64,000 nt of DNA from Mantis religiosa (GCA_030765055.1 CM060947.1:53335111-53399110); one strand, 5' to 3'; positions 46,132-58,117 are shown, counted from the stretch's first letter. Notes: generated by a model not told the origin, from the letters alone. A program made the numbers and translations.

Positions 46132-46362
46132 TTTTTTTTAATTTTCGTCCTCCAACATTAAGTCATATCGAACGGTGAGTGAATTGGGTGAAATGATGCT
46201 CAAATGAGTCCAGAGCCCATGGAGCTCATAGTTACCAGACACTCTTCTTGAAGGATAAGGGAAAACCCCGGTAAAACCTTATCCAGGTTACTCACCCTGA
46301 CCGCGATTCGAACTCAGGACCTCTTGAACGTGAGGCAGACACACTACGCAACCGAGGTGGGC
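46132..46362 (-). mobile_element. SINE family A, copy 7
   Basis: Short T run, full body and CGAGGTGGGC head end. The head lacks about 10 bp between CACTACG and CAACCGAG. A partial flank match (ACACTCAG left, ACTCTCTCAG right) may be the decayed duplication. Confidence 0.9.
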
Positions 46363-46422
46363 ACTCTCTCAGTGTACTATTACTAAATGCTAATACAAAT
46401 TTCGATAACTAATGGAAAGATA

Positions 46423-47300
46423 GAGTCAGACTGAAAATTCAATGCCATAGCCGGGATTTGAACCACGGATCTGCTGTTTGCCGTCCAGCCGCTCTAACCT
46501 TTAAGCTACTATGGCCAACATGCCGACATGTCATTAAATTCTCCAACTGACTCGTGTTTTTTTCGGGTAAACCACTTAGAGGAGTTCTCATAAATACATG
46601 AGACAAGTACATTAATGACGACTTACTATGCTGTAGGTACTTTAAGGCCCGAACTTTATAGTTAAGCACTATTAGGTCGATTAATGCAAATTAATTGTTC
46701 TTTTACACTGGCCGTGTGTTGGCTAAAGTATGGAAAGGTAGAGTCAAACTGAAAAATTCAATGCCATAGCCGGAATTTAAACCACCTAATAGTGGTTAAT
46801 TATTAGTGGTTAACGAGTCAGATGGAGAAATTAATGTCATGTTGGCACGTTGGCCTTAGCCGGGATTTGAACCATGGATCTTCAGGTCTCCATCCAGCCG
46901 CTCTAAACCATTGAGCTACTATGGCATTGAATTCTTCAGTCTGGCTCTATCCATTCATAGTGTGTCCTACACACGGCTAGTGTGAAAGAAAAATTAATCC
47001 ATTAATTGACCTAATAGTGGTTAACTATAAAGCCCGGGGTTAAAGTACTTACATGTAGTAAGCAGCCATTAAGGTAGTTGTCTCATATGTTTCTGAGAAC
47101 TCCTAAGTGGTTTACCGGGAGAAATACGAGTCAGTTGGAAAATTTAATGTCATGTCGGCACGTTGGCCATAGTAGCTCAAGGGTTAGAGCGGCTGGACGG
47201 CAACCAGAAGATCCGTGGTTCATATCCCGACTATGAAATTGAAGTTTTCAGTCTGACTCTATCTTTCACGGCCAGCGTGAAAGAAGAATTAATTGCCATT
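46423..47300. repeat. Family B tRNA-like repeat cluster, mixed orientation
   Basis: Cores in minus orientation at about 46443-46515 and 46853-46925, a fragment near 46757-46790, and a plus core at 47166-47238. Conserved flanks between them include AACTATAAAGCCCGG, GAGAACTCCTAAGTGGTTTA and GTCATGTCGGCACGTTGG. Several units are truncated against each other, the look of repeated recombination. Confidence 0.82.
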
Positions 47301-47801
47301 CGATAACCAACTCTCTCTGACTAATATAGTGCTTTTCCGTATAAAAATTTTATATTTACGTGATATTTAACAACCCACTGCAGTTCTATTTGCTGTTTAA
47401 GCATTCCAATGTTAAAACTATAGTGTGATCCAAATAAACCTGAACCATTTAAATAGGCCATAAATATTGAATCAATAACACGACACACGCGCAACTTTGG
47501 GGGAATACAATAGACAATTTGGAGGTTACATTACACTATTTATATCTCAGAGAAAATGTTAGAAGTGTCCTCCACCAGCATCTATACATGTTTGTACTCG
47601 TCTCACCATATTCTCTGTAGTTTTACGGAAACTATCCTCACCAATGTTACTTATTTCGGTTCGAGTGGATTCCTTGAGAACATCAATTGTCCGTGGCCTA
47701 TTCTTGTACACTCTATTTTTAGGGACCCTCTACAAGAAAAAATCCGGTGTGGTTAGGTCAGGGGATCTGGGGGCCACATACCTTTGGAGATTGTTCCATT
47801 A

Positions 47802-48784
47802 CACTGAGCAACCAAAAATAATTTTTGAATGTTTCAAGCACTTCATGAGGCAATTCCTATTAATTTTGGGTTGAGAAAAACAAATATAACAATGAAAAAT
47901 TTTTATTGGCTCTAGTTTCTATGATATACACAAGGTGGAAATATTACATACTAACGGATTGAGAGAAAAGGATACATTTTAATTACATACATGCTAACAA
48001 TAATGAAAGTACATCTGATTTTATAAACTGGTAATTATATGCTAAGAGTTCTAAATTGCTGGAAAAATACTTCGCAGATAGTCGTTTTTGAAGAGAATCA
48101 TATGGTGGCCTATTGACTTTGTCGTGGCTTAGCTTGCCTCTGGAGATGGAGTTCCGCAGAATCCCTATACAAGGACCAACAGTAATCCGCATGCATTACT
48201 TCATTCCAACGGCCCTGATATATTTTTTCCATAACAGAAATGTCCTGATGGAATCTCTCCCCATGTTCATCACTAACAGCTCCACAACTAGGAGGGAAAA
48301 AGTCTAGGTGGGAGTTAAGAAAATGGATCTTAAGGTAGATATTGCATCCAAGGTTACGATATTGTTGCACAAACACTGTCGCCAAATGCTTGTAGCTGTC
48401 GTCTCTTTTGTTGCCTAAAAATCCATGAACATCACCCTTGAAGGCTTTCCAAATTACCTTTTCTTTCCCCTCTAAAGTTTGGTCAAATGCAGGATGCTTT
48501 ACAAGATCTCTTATTTGTGGTTCGACAAAAATGCCTTCCTTAACTTTTGAATCACTTAATTACCAAAATATCTCTCTGATTGTGTTTTGTTATTTGACAG
48601 GTGTGCTAGCTCCAAGAAAAGTTTCCCCCAAATTTAAAATCTACACTCTAGAATATGAAATGTTACTTTATCTTCAAAACAAGAGCTAGTCTATCATTTT
48701 TATGGCGATTTTTGAATTCAGTAGAAGGAAATACATGTAAATTCACTATTTTCAAGCCCGAAACATTTTCATTGTTGTACAGTG
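47802..48784 (-). mobile_element. 983-bp transposon with CACTG ends and TTA target duplication
   Basis: It interrupts the M1 copy. The left terminus is CACTGAGCAACC and the right, inverted, is CACTGTACAAC. TTA flanks both sides (47799-47801 and 48785-48787); the M1 copy at 18.3 kb has one uninterrupted ATTATC at this place. Ends starting CACTG with a 3-bp duplication fit the CACTA/EnSpm-related (CMC) superfamily. A minus-strand open frame fills the middle (48110-48559). The element is too short for a full transposase of that group, so it is a partial or non-autonomous copy. Confidence 0.75.
48110..48559 (-). CDS. Conserved mobile-element protein fragment (GAVSDEHGERFHQDI family)
   Basis: An open frame of 149 codons without internal stops (no start codon at its beginning; first Met about 58 codons in). 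Order: SKVKEGIFVEPQIRDLVKHP; GKEKVIWKAFKGDVHGFLGN; VQQYRNLGCNIYLKIHFLNS; HLDFFPPSCGAVSDEHGERF; HQDISVMEKIYQGRWN; MHADYCWSLYRDS. From memory, the block around AVSDEHGERFHQDI and the ADYCW motif recur in many unannotated arthropod and other invertebrate proteins linked to repeats. I cannot name the enzymatic role. Its position between CACTG ends suggests it is part of that element's transposase, probably the C-terminal part. No Asp/Glu triad can be assigned with confidence. Confidence 0.6.
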   Translation of the reverse strand, partial: LSDSKVKEGIFVEPQIRDLVKHPAFDQTLEGKEKVIWKAFKGDVHGFLGNKRDDSYKHLATVFVQQYRNLGCNIYLKIHFLNSHLDFFPPSCGAVSDEHGERFHQDISVMEKIYQGRWNEVMHADYCWSLYRDSAELHLQRQAKPRQSQ

Positions 48785-49077
48785 TTATCAAAGAAACTGG
48801 TTCAAAGTTCCATGGTATCATTAGATGTATGGCACGGTGCTCCATCTTGCTGGAAATAACCTGTCAATTATATATAATTCACCTGCTCCACAAATGTTTT
48901 GAAGATACTCATATAAACTTCAGTGTCTACAATCGTATCAAAGAGATGTCAACAATTGTCAGTGTTTTCAACTCTCGAAAGCGACCGAGATCATTAAAAC
49001 AAACTTCTACATTCTACGAGCTTTCAAAGGGAAATTATGGCCAGTTGAAATGGTTCAGATTTATATGGATCGCACTG

Positions 49078-49609
49078 TATTTTACTAGACCAATATCCCT
49101 AAAGCAAATACAATATTTTAATCAGTAAAATACCAAGAACATTACGTATTATGAAATGTAACTATTTTACTGTTCTTATTTTCTTTCCTTCTGTTTGTGT
49201 TGGCTCATTAAAGCACACTTTATAATTATCCCCACAGGCTACAAAATTGTTTGTTAATAAATCACTGAAATGTGTTGAATTGCCATGATAAATCACGTAG
49301 AAGCACTTCCTTCACCAAAGATGAATTGCCCGAGCTGGTAACATTGCACCTATATTTGCAAAAACGTTTTTGTATAACTTTTTATGTTCTGCAAGCTTTT
49401 GATTTGCCCATTTCATCTGTTTTAAAATAAGAGATGGAACAGAACCTTCTATCTCTATTATTTCAGTTCATCTAGCACTACATTTGACAGATAGAGATAA
49501 TGCAAACAGATCGCTACAAGGTACCTATATTGTGATTATTAGTGGTTCTGTTTTCTGCTATGCATATACACGTTTTGTAAGGCTTTTATATATAATATAA
49601 GTACTTTGG
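49078..49609. other. Unassigned AT-rich DNA
   Basis: No recognised feature between the M1 element and the family B array. Confidence 0.4.
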
Positions 49610-50640
49610 AAATTAAATGATCTTTCACACTAGCCGTGTTTAAGACGCACTATGAAAGGATAGAGCCAGACTGAAAAGTTCAATGCCATAGCCGTCATTT
49701 GAACCACAAATCTTCTGGATTCCGTCCAGCCGCTCTAAACCATTGAGCTACTATGGCCAACGTGCCAACATGACATTAAATTCTCCAACTGACTCGTATT
49801 TTTTTCCGGTAAACCACTAGGAGTTCTCATAAACACATGAGACAACTAACTTAATGGCGACTCACCATGCTGTGAGTACTTTAAGGCCGGGGCTTTATAG
49901 TTCGGACGATTATTAGGTACAATTAATGGAAATTAATTGTTTTTTCACACTAGCCGTGTTTAAGACGCAATATGAAAGGGTAGAGCCAGATTAAAAAATT
50001 CAATGTCATAGCCGGGATTTGAAGCACGGATCTTCTGGCTTCAGTCCAGCCGCTCTAAACCATTGAGCTACTATGGCCAACGTGCCGACATGACATTAAA
50101 TTCTCCAACTATAAAGCCCGAGCCTTAATGTACTTACAGCATAGTAAGTCACCATTAAGATAGTTGTCTCATGTGTTTATCAGAACTAGCGGTTTACCGG
50201 GAGAAACACGAGTCAGTTGTAATGTAATGTTGGAACGTTGGTCATAGTAGCTTAATGGTTTAGAGCGGCTGGTTGGAGACCAGAAAATCGGAGGTTCAAA
50301 TACCGGCTATGAAATTGAAATTTTCAATCTGGCTCTTCCCTTTCATAGGTATTTTGTGCTGAAAATATAACTACATAATTTTAAGGATAAAACGGTAAAA
50401 TTATTGAAAGGGTACAGCAAAAATAAAAAATTCAATACCATAGCCAGGATTTGAACCACTGATCTTCTGGAGAATTTAATGTCATTTTGGCAAGTTGGCC
50501 ATAGTAGCTCAATGGTTTAGAGCGGCAGGATGGAGACCAGAATATCGGTGGTTCAAATCCCGGCTATGGCATTGAATTTTTGCATTCTGGCTCTACCTTT
50601 TCAGAGTGAGTCTTACACAAGGCTAGTGTGAAAGAACAAT
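49610..50640. repeat. Family B tRNA-like repeat array
   Basis: Minus cores at about 49687-49758 and 50007-50078, spaced 320 bp in tandem (TAGCCGTGTTTAAGACGC recurs at 49631 and 49951). Then a plus core near 50239-50311, a minus fragment near 50440-50470 and a plus core at 50497-50570. Unit flanks are the same as in the 54-60 kb arrays. Confidence 0.85.
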
Positions 50641-50750
50641 TAACTTCCTGTAAAATCATTGTTTATCAGTTTATTGTACAAATACATAATTTCTGTGGAT
50701 GAACAAAATATTAAATCAAAATAATATATTCTGCTTATTTTAGTTAATTG

Positions 50751-51410
50751 ATGGAAATTAATCATTTCTCCACACTAGCCGTATATAGGCTAAGGTTTTT
50801 GATAGATAGAGTCAACATGAAAAATTCAATGCCATGGCCGTGATTTGAACCACAGATCTCCTGGTTTCCGTCCAGTCGCTCTTAACCTTTGAGCTACCAT
50901 GGCCAACGAGCCGTCGTGACATTAAATTCTCCAGTTGATTCATATATTTTCCCGGTAGACCACTAGGGGCTCTCGCATCCGAGACACACCGTTTGTGGTG
51001 ACTTACCATCGTAATTACTTAAGTCCCAGGCTTCATCCTTTAACTTTTATTATTTTAGTTAATTGAATTTTTCGTGTTGACTCTATCAAAAACCTTAGCC
51101 TATATACGGCTAGTGTGGAGAAATGATTAACTTCCATCAATTAAATAAAATAATAAAAGTTAAATGATGAAGCCTGGGACTCAAGTACTTACGATGGTAA
51201 GTCGCCACAAACGGTGTGTCTCGGATGCGAGAGCTCCTAGTGGTCTACTGGGAAAATATATGAATCAACTGGAGAATGTAATGTCAGACGGCACGTTGGC
51301 CATGGTAGCTCAAAGGTTAAGAGCGACTGGACGGAAACCAGGAGATCCGTAGTTCAAGTCCCGGCCATGGCACTGAATTTTTCATGTTGACTCTATCTAG
51401 TCTGCTTATA
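50751..51410. repeat. Long palindrome of family B units (arms ~262 bp)
   Basis: Left arm about 50805-51066 and right arm about 51143-51404 are reverse complements with only scattered differences: GATAGAGTCAACATG on the left mirrors CATGTTGACTCTATC on the right. The 76-bp spacer itself matches sequence just left of the palindrome (AAAAACCTTAGCCTATATAC). Each arm carries one tRNA-like core (50831-50903 minus; 51299-51371 plus). Confidence 0.9.
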
Positions 51411-52288
51411 TTTGAATCATTTAAAAATGTTAACCTAAGATGGTGCGTTGCATTTATATCGCTTTGTCTTCTCTTGCCTGTAGTTCTCTCTGCACTGCTG
51501 AGGTTGATAATTTTTTATTCCATTTCGGTTTATCGCTCTTTCATTTTTAGGGTTTCTCTGCTTTAAAATGATGTGTTTTCCCTTACATTCTATATCTAAC
51601 AGGCATTTAAATTCCTATATGACATGGCTTAACAGGCCTTTACAGTAATTCGTAGAAGATATGTAGCGTTTTAAAAAGCAAAATCCATATTTATGAGTTT
51701 TTGAATACTTAAAGGAAACTTAAATCAAAGATTCAAAAAGAGCTAATTTTGGAACATCCACTGATGGACTACTCCATTTCTGTGCTCAGTTTAATAAATA
51801 ATGCTCTGTTCACAAAAACTTTATCGTTCGAACTGTCAGAAAATATTTCCCCTTTCAACTTTCGACGTGAACTGGTAAATAGCTCGTTTAAAAGCTTAGT
51901 TATTGTGCCAGAGATAAAAGTTGAGTTTGCTTTGAAAAATTACGCCGGCATAACCTACAAACTCTCTGCAGTCAACTGTTTGGCTTCGTCAAGCCATTCA
52001 AAGCAAAGCTAAGCTAAAAGAATAGGTAGTATACTGCATGGTTGAACAAAATATTGTCGACAGTACTTCGGTAGAGGGCTCTCACATCACAGTTCGACAG
52101 ATCAAAGTCTTCAGAAAGTACCTTTCTAACTGTTTACTCAGTTCTAGATAAAATGAACTGATTTCCTTTAGCTAAGAACATGTCAATAACGTTTTATTGC
52201 AGTTTGAAACATGATGTACAGATATGTACAACAAATATTTCGGATATAATACCTCTACTTTCCACTGTTACTGAAGGGCCGAGTGCTA
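51410..52288. other. Unassigned sequence upstream of the mariner, including an unknown 87-codon frame
   Basis: The frame at 51749-52012 (+) starts MEHPLMDYSISVLSLINN and has no recognised domain; length and composition do not argue for a gene. Repeated unchanged at 55984-56247. Confidence 0.35.
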
Positions 52289-53000
52289 CGAGGGCTGTTA
52301 AATATAGAATGCTCATAATTTTTTATGGTCATAATTTCTCCGCAATAAAATTCAATCTTATTATTTTATGTTAGCTTAATGTGAAACAAACACGCCGTAG
52401 TAGCTTTATTGTTGGTACTTCTGGTTCCCGCCTGTGAGAATTAGGAAAGTTCAGACATGTTCAGTATCGCCCACCGCTGCAATGGAGATAAAATGCAGTT
52501 AAAGTTGATGTTAGAGGAAGATCCGGAGTTTCTTTCAAACGTAATCACTGCTGATGAAACTTGGCTATATCATTTTGATCCTGAGAGCAAACAGCAAAGC
52601 TCAGTGTGGAAATCTCCTTCATCAACGATCTCCAGAAGAGCAAAAGTGGTTGCTTCTACTGGGAAAGTTATAGTCATCTCATTCTTTGATATTCATGAAA
52701 TGGTTTATCAGCATGTTGTAACTGCACACACATCAGTAACTGGAAAATACTACAGGGATGTCCTGATAACATTACAGGTCCATATCAGGCGCAAAAGACC
52801 ACATTTCCGTGAAGCAGGCTGGATGCTGCACAACGATAATGCGCGGCTGCATATTGCCAATGTTGTTGCTGAATATCTTGCAAAAATCGACAAAAGTGCA
52901 TTCTTGACCCTCCGTATGGTCCGGATATCGTCCAATGTGACCCTTCTCTATTCCCTAACTTGAAGAAATGCTTCGTGGGAGGCATTATCCATCATAAGAC

Positions 53001-53735
53001 TGTCACAACCTAGGGTTGTGACTGGGGAACATAACTCAGATGATGAAGGGTTGAGGACTAAAGACAACTCTTAACTCACCATCCTAACTATTTATTTAGG
53101 ACTGGCCCATAGTCAAAACACTCCAAAGCCCTTCAACGTCTTGAAGAGACGTTGGGCTGCAAGTGAATTATCTAACAATACTCCAAAATAAGCTTACTCC
53201 ATATGGGGCTTACCTTCGGAGTTGTGTGTCGTGATGGTCTCGAGAAGGTGCTTCCGGCCGGGCTGACGGGTAGTGTGACAACCTCTTCTGATGATCGCAA
53301 AGACACTCTCCTTGGTGAGGATCCAAGAACTATTATATAGGCCGTTGGATCCTTACCAACATGGCGTCGCTAACACACAATATGGCGAGGCAACGCCCAG
53401 AGCTTAGGCTACATTAGCCAATCAGAAGTAAGTATTCAAATAGTTCTAGAATATCCGGACTGACACACGAGGCTCAAGGTGCAGCTCAACATCGTGCAAG
53501 ACATCACGTAGACAACTGGAAACTGCTGTCATCGGGAATCCTGCGGGTTTGTCACAGGAAGTGGTAACCCTCAGTATTCCCGTTACATGTTGAGCCTCTC
53601 CCAAGCCTCCATCAAGAAAGAGAATTTAACTAATGTAAAATGTATAAGAGAGTCAAATCCCAAAGAAATAATCATCCAAGATAAAGTTCTGAAAATTGAT
53701 ATGTTGCCCAGCCTTCCTTAACCATGCACGAGACA
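53001..53735. mobile_element. Solo LTR, family L2, copy 1
   Basis: Starts TGTCACAACC and ends CACGAGACA, so it has TG...CA ends with an inverted TGTC/GACA. The target-site duplication AGAC is at 52997-53000 and 53736-53739 (AAGAC if ends are shifted by one). The mariner frame on either side is restored when it is removed. It opens with a near-perfect palindrome, GTCACAACC-TAG-GGTTGTGAC. ATTATATAGG near 53331 may be a promoter. Unrelated in body to the L1 LTRs. Confidence 0.8.
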
Positions 53736-53885
53736 AGACGAAGTAGCGAAGGCTGCGAAGGCGATTTTGAAGGATCTCTCAATAATGGTTTCCAGCATGG
53801 CTTTAAAGACTTGCAGAAACACTGGGACAAGTTCATCCCATTCAGGGGAGACTACTTTGGCGACCATCAGAATTATGAGGATGAG

Positions 53886-53916
<31 letters not shown>

Positions 53917-54138
53917 CTCCTCCAAAATTTAGTAATACCGGACGATGAGTGAAATGGGTAAAATGATGCTCAATGCGTCCGGGGTCCATGGAGAGTAGAG
54001 TTACCTGACATTCGTCTTTCAGGATAAGGGAAAACACCGGAAAAACCTTATACAGGTAACTCACTCTGACCGAGATTCGATCTCGGGACCTCTTGAGCGT
54101 GAGGCAGACATGCTACCACCTACGCTACCGAGGCGGGC
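53886..54138 (-). mobile_element. SINE family A, copy 8
   Basis: 24 T, then the full body and CGAGGCGGGC. Flanked by an 11-bp target-site duplication, ATGAGGATGAG, at 53875-53885 and 54139-54149, inside the mariner C-terminus. Confidence 0.94.
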
Positions 54139-54579
54139 ATGAGGATGAGTAAAGGCACGTTGTCAAAACAAAAAACAAAAACAAAGAATGGTCATTCTTT
54201 ATTGAACAGCCCTCGTAAAAACATATCTACAGCGTTTATCTTAGAAGTTAACACAGATTGAAAGTTTATGTTTAGTTATGTGCAAAAAATCACACCTATA
54301 TTTGAAACAGCTACTTTACAACAGTTGACTGCTAAGAAACGTGCCGATAACGTGTATGCTATTTTTAACCGCACTACATTTTCAACTGTATCGACAATAC
54401 CAAACATCGCAACCATAAGCAAGCACCGTTATGCACAAAAAATATTGCGTGTATTCAATTTACACTGAAGTATAGGTTACCAAAATACGTGCTAATAGCT
54501 TATTTCTTAAAATACCGCAGCTTGAAACAAGGATGTACGGCTACGATAAAAAATTATTTCCGACAAAACATTCCATTTT

Positions 54580-55640
54580 TTTGGAAACGTAGAGTAAGTC
54601 TGAAAAATTCAATGCCATAGCCGATATTTGAACCGCGGGACTTCTGGTCTCCATCCAGCCGCTCTAACCGTTGAGCTACTATGGCCAACGTGCCACATGA
54701 CATTAAATTCTCCAACTGACTCGTATTTTTCCCGGTAAACCACTTAGGAGCTTTCATAAACACCTGACGACTTACTATGACGACTTACTATGCTGTAAGT
54801 AATTTAAGGCCCGGGCTTTATAGTTCGGGCCACTATTATGTCAATTAATGGAAACTAATTGTTTGTTCCCACTGGCCCTGTGTAGGCTAAATTGTGAAAA
54901 CGTAGAATCAGACTGAAAAATTAAATGTCATAGCCGGGATTTGAACCACGGATCTTCTGGTCTCCGTCCAGCCACTCTAACCGTTGAGCTACTATGCCCA
55001 ACGTGCCGAAATGACAAACTCTCCAACTGATTCGTTTTTTCCTGGTAAACCACTTAGGAGTTATCATAAACACATGAGACAACTACCTTAATGGCGACTT
55101 ACAACCGTAAGTGCCTTAAGGCTCGGGCTTTATAGTTAACCATTATTAGATCAATTAATGAAAATTAACTGTTCTTTCCCACTGGCCGTGTGAAGGCTAA
55201 ATTATGGAAAAGTAAATGTCGGCACGTTGACCATAACAGCTCAATGGTTAGAGCGGCTGGACGGAGACCAGAGCATCCGTAGTTCAAATCCTGGCTATGG
55301 CATTGAATTCTGACTATGTTTCCACAATTTAGCCTACACACGACCAGTGTGAAAGAACTATTAATTTCCATTAATTGACCTAATAGTGGTTAACTATAAA
55401 GCCCGGGCCTTAAAGTACTTACATGTTGTAGGTCGCCATTAAGGAAGTTGTCTCATGGGTTTATGAGAACTCCTAAGTGGTTTACCAGGAAAATACAAGT
55501 CAGTTGGAGAATTTAATGTAATATCGGCACGTTGACCATAATAGATCAATGGTTAGAGCGGCTGGACGGAAACCAGGAGATCCGTAGTTCAAGTCCCGGC
55601 CATGGCACTGAATTTTTCATGTTGACTCTATCTAGTCTGC
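54580..55640. repeat. Family B tRNA-like array in duplication copy 1
   Basis: Two minus units in tandem (cores near 54617-54687 and 54927-54997) followed by two plus units (cores near 55230-55302 and 55536-55608), which have a period of 305 bp (GGCACGTTG at 55221 and 55526). The last core is a hybrid: its 5' part matches the unit at 59777 and its 3' part the unit at 51299. Confidence 0.88.
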
Positions 55641-57235
55641 TTATATTTGAATCATTTAAAAATGTTAACCTAAGATGGTGCGTTGCATTTATATCGCTTT
55701 GTCTTCTCTTGCCTGTAGTTCTCTCTGCACTGCTGAGGTTGATAATTTTTTATTCCATTTCGGTTTATCGCTCTTTCATTTTTAGGGTTTCTCTGCTTTA
55801 AAATGATGTGTTTTCCCTTACATTCTATATCTAACAGGCATTTAAATTCCTATATGACATGGCTTAACAGGCCTTTACAGTAATTCGTAGAAGATATGTA
55901 GCGTTTTAAAAAGCAAAATCCATATTTATGAGTTTTTGAATACTTAAAGGAAACTTAAATCAAAGATTCAAAAAGAGCTAATTTTGGAACATCCACTGAT
56001 GGACTACTCCATTTCTGTGCTCAGTTTAATAAATAATGCTCTGTTCACAAAAACTTTATCGTTCGAACTGTCAGAAAATATTTCCCCTTTCAACTTTCGA
56101 CGTGAACTGGTAAATAGCTCGTTTAAAAGCTTAGTTATTGTGCCAGAGATAAAAGTTGAGTTTGCTTTGAAAAATTACGCCGGCATAACCTACAAACTCT
56201 CTGCAGTCAACTGTTTGGCTTCGTCAAGCCATTCAAAGCAAAGCTAAGCTAAAAGAATAGGTAGTATACTGCATGGTTGAACAAAATATTGTCGACAGTA
56301 CTTCGGTAGAGGGCTCTCACATCACAGTTCGACAGATCAAAGTCTTCAGAAAGTACCTTTCTAACTGTTTACTCAGTTCTAGATAAAATGAACTGATTTC
56401 CTTTAGCTAAGAACATGTCAATAACGTTTTATTGCAGTTTGAAACATGATGTACAGATATGTACAACAAATATTTCGGATATAATACCTCTACTTTCCAC
56501 TGTTACTGAAGGGCCGAGTGCTACGAGGGCTGTTAAATATAGAATGCTCATAATTTTTTATGGTCATAATTTCTCCGCAATAAAATTCAATCTTATTATT
56601 TTATGTTAGCTTAATGTGAAACAAACACGCCGTAGTAGCTTTATTGTTGGTACTTCTGGTTCCCGCCTGTGAGAATTAGGAAAGTTCAGACATGTTCAGT
56701 ATCGCCCACCGCTGCAATGGAGATAAAATGCAGTTAAAGTTGATGTTAGAGGAAGATCCGGAGTTTCTTTCAAACGTAATCACTGCTGATGAAACTTGGC
56801 TATATCATTTTGATCCTGAGAGCAAACAGCAAAGCTCAGTGTGGAAATCTCCTTCATCAACGATCTCCAGAAGAGCAAAAGTGGTTGCTTCTACTGGGAA
56901 AGTTATAGTCATCTCATTCTTTGATATTCATGAAATGGTTTATCAGCATGTTGTAACTGCACACACATCAGTAACTGGAAAATACTACAGGGATGTCCTG
57001 ATAACATTACAGGTCCATATCAGGCGCAAAAGACCACATTTCCGTGAAGCAGGCTGGATGCTGCACAACGATAATGCGCGGCTGCATATTGCCAATGTTG
57101 TTGCTGAATATCTTGCAAAAATCGACAAAAGTGCATTCTTGACCCTCCGTATGGTCCGGATATCGTCCAATGTGACCCTTCTCTATTCCCTAACTTGAAG
57201 AAATGCTTCGTGGGAGGCATTATCCATCATAAGAC

Positions 57236-57970
57236 TGTCACAACCTAGGGTTGTGACTGGGGAACATAACTCAGATGATGAAGGGTTGAGGACTAAAGAC
57301 AACTCTTAACTCACCATCCTAACTATTTATTTAGGACTGGCCCATAGTCAAAACACTCCAAAGCCCTTCAACGTCTTGAAGAGACGTTGGGCTGCAAGTG
57401 AATTATCTAACAATACTCCAAAATAAGCTTACTCCATATGGGGCTTACCTTCGGAGTTGTGTGTCGTGATGGTCTCGAGAAGGTGCTTCCGGCCGGGCTG
57501 ACGGGTAGTGTGACAACCTCTTCTGATGATCGCAAAGACACTCTCCTTGGTGAGGATCCAAGAACTATTATATAGGCCGTTGGATCCTTACCAACATGGC
57601 GTCGCTAACACACAATATGGCGAGGCAACGCCCAGAGCTTAGGCTACATTAGCCAATCAGAAGTAAGTATTCAAATAGTTCTAGAATATCCGGACTGACA
57701 CACGAGGCTCAAGGTGCAGCTCAACATCGTGCAAGACATCACGTAGACAACTGGAAACTGCTGTCATCGGGAATCCTGCGGGTTTGTCACAGGAAGTGGT
57801 AACCCTCAGTATTCCCGTTACATGTTGAGCCTCTCCCAAGCCTCCATCAAGAAAGAGAATTTAACTAATGTAAAATGTATAAGAGAGTCAAATCCCAAAG
57901 AAATAATCATCCAAGATAAAGTTCTGAAAATTGATATGTTGCCCAGCCTTCCTTAACCATGCACGAGACA
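57236..57970. mobile_element. Solo LTR, family L2, copy 2 (segmental duplicate)
   Basis: Identical by eye to 53001-53735, including the opening palindrome and the AGAC flanks. Confidence 0.8.
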
Positions 57971-58117
57971 AGACGAAGTAGCGAAGGCTGCGAAGGCGAT
58001 TTTGAAGGATCTCTCAATAATGGTTTCCAGCATGGCTTTAAAGACTTGCAGAAACACTGGGACAAGTTCATCCCATTCAGGGGAGACTACTTTGGCGACC
58101 ATCAGAATTATGAGGAT

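Larger units (their letters stand above)
47421..49077 (-). mobile_element. M1 transposon with nested CACTG element
   Basis: M1 inverted ends TAGTGTGATCCAAATAAACC (left) and ATATGGATCGCACTG (right) with TA at 47419-47420 and 49078-49079. On the minus strand, sequence homologous to the M1 transposase 3' region (47540-47801) resumes at 48785 and runs into the M1 5' region. Removing the 986-bp insertion leaves about 670 bp, so it is also an internally deleted M1 copy. Confidence 0.85.
52289..54215 (+). mobile_element. Mariner transposon, copy 1, interrupted by a solo LTR and SINE A
   Basis: Inverted ends CGAGGGCTGTT(A/C)AATA flanked by TA at 52287-52288 and 54216-54217. The transposase frame 52457-52963 has the first Asp in VITADETWLYHF, the second in LHNDNARLHIANVV, and after a frameshift the third in DPPYGPDIVQCD, with 34 residues between the second and third (DD34D). 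The C-terminus resumes after the LTR as GFQHGFKDLQKHWDKF and GDYFGDHQNYED. Without the insertions the element is about 920 bp; the N-terminal DNA-binding region is gone. Confidence 0.88.
51336..55570. repeat. Tandem duplication, copy 1 (4235 bp)
   Basis: Every base compared by eye matches the segment 4235 bp downstream (4241 after the poly-T), apart from the T-run length at 53886 (24 T here, 30 T in copy 2). Contents: an unknown 87-codon frame, a mariner with nested solo LTR and SINE, and a family B array. The left boundary lies within the tRNA-like core at 51299-51371. Confidence 0.95.

Noticed and set aside
53724..54064. Frames with poly-Phe or poly-Lys around the SINE tail (and the duplicates near 57959-58305)
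   Set aside because: Created by the SINE poly-T run inside the mariner C-terminus; only the upstream mariner part is meaningful.
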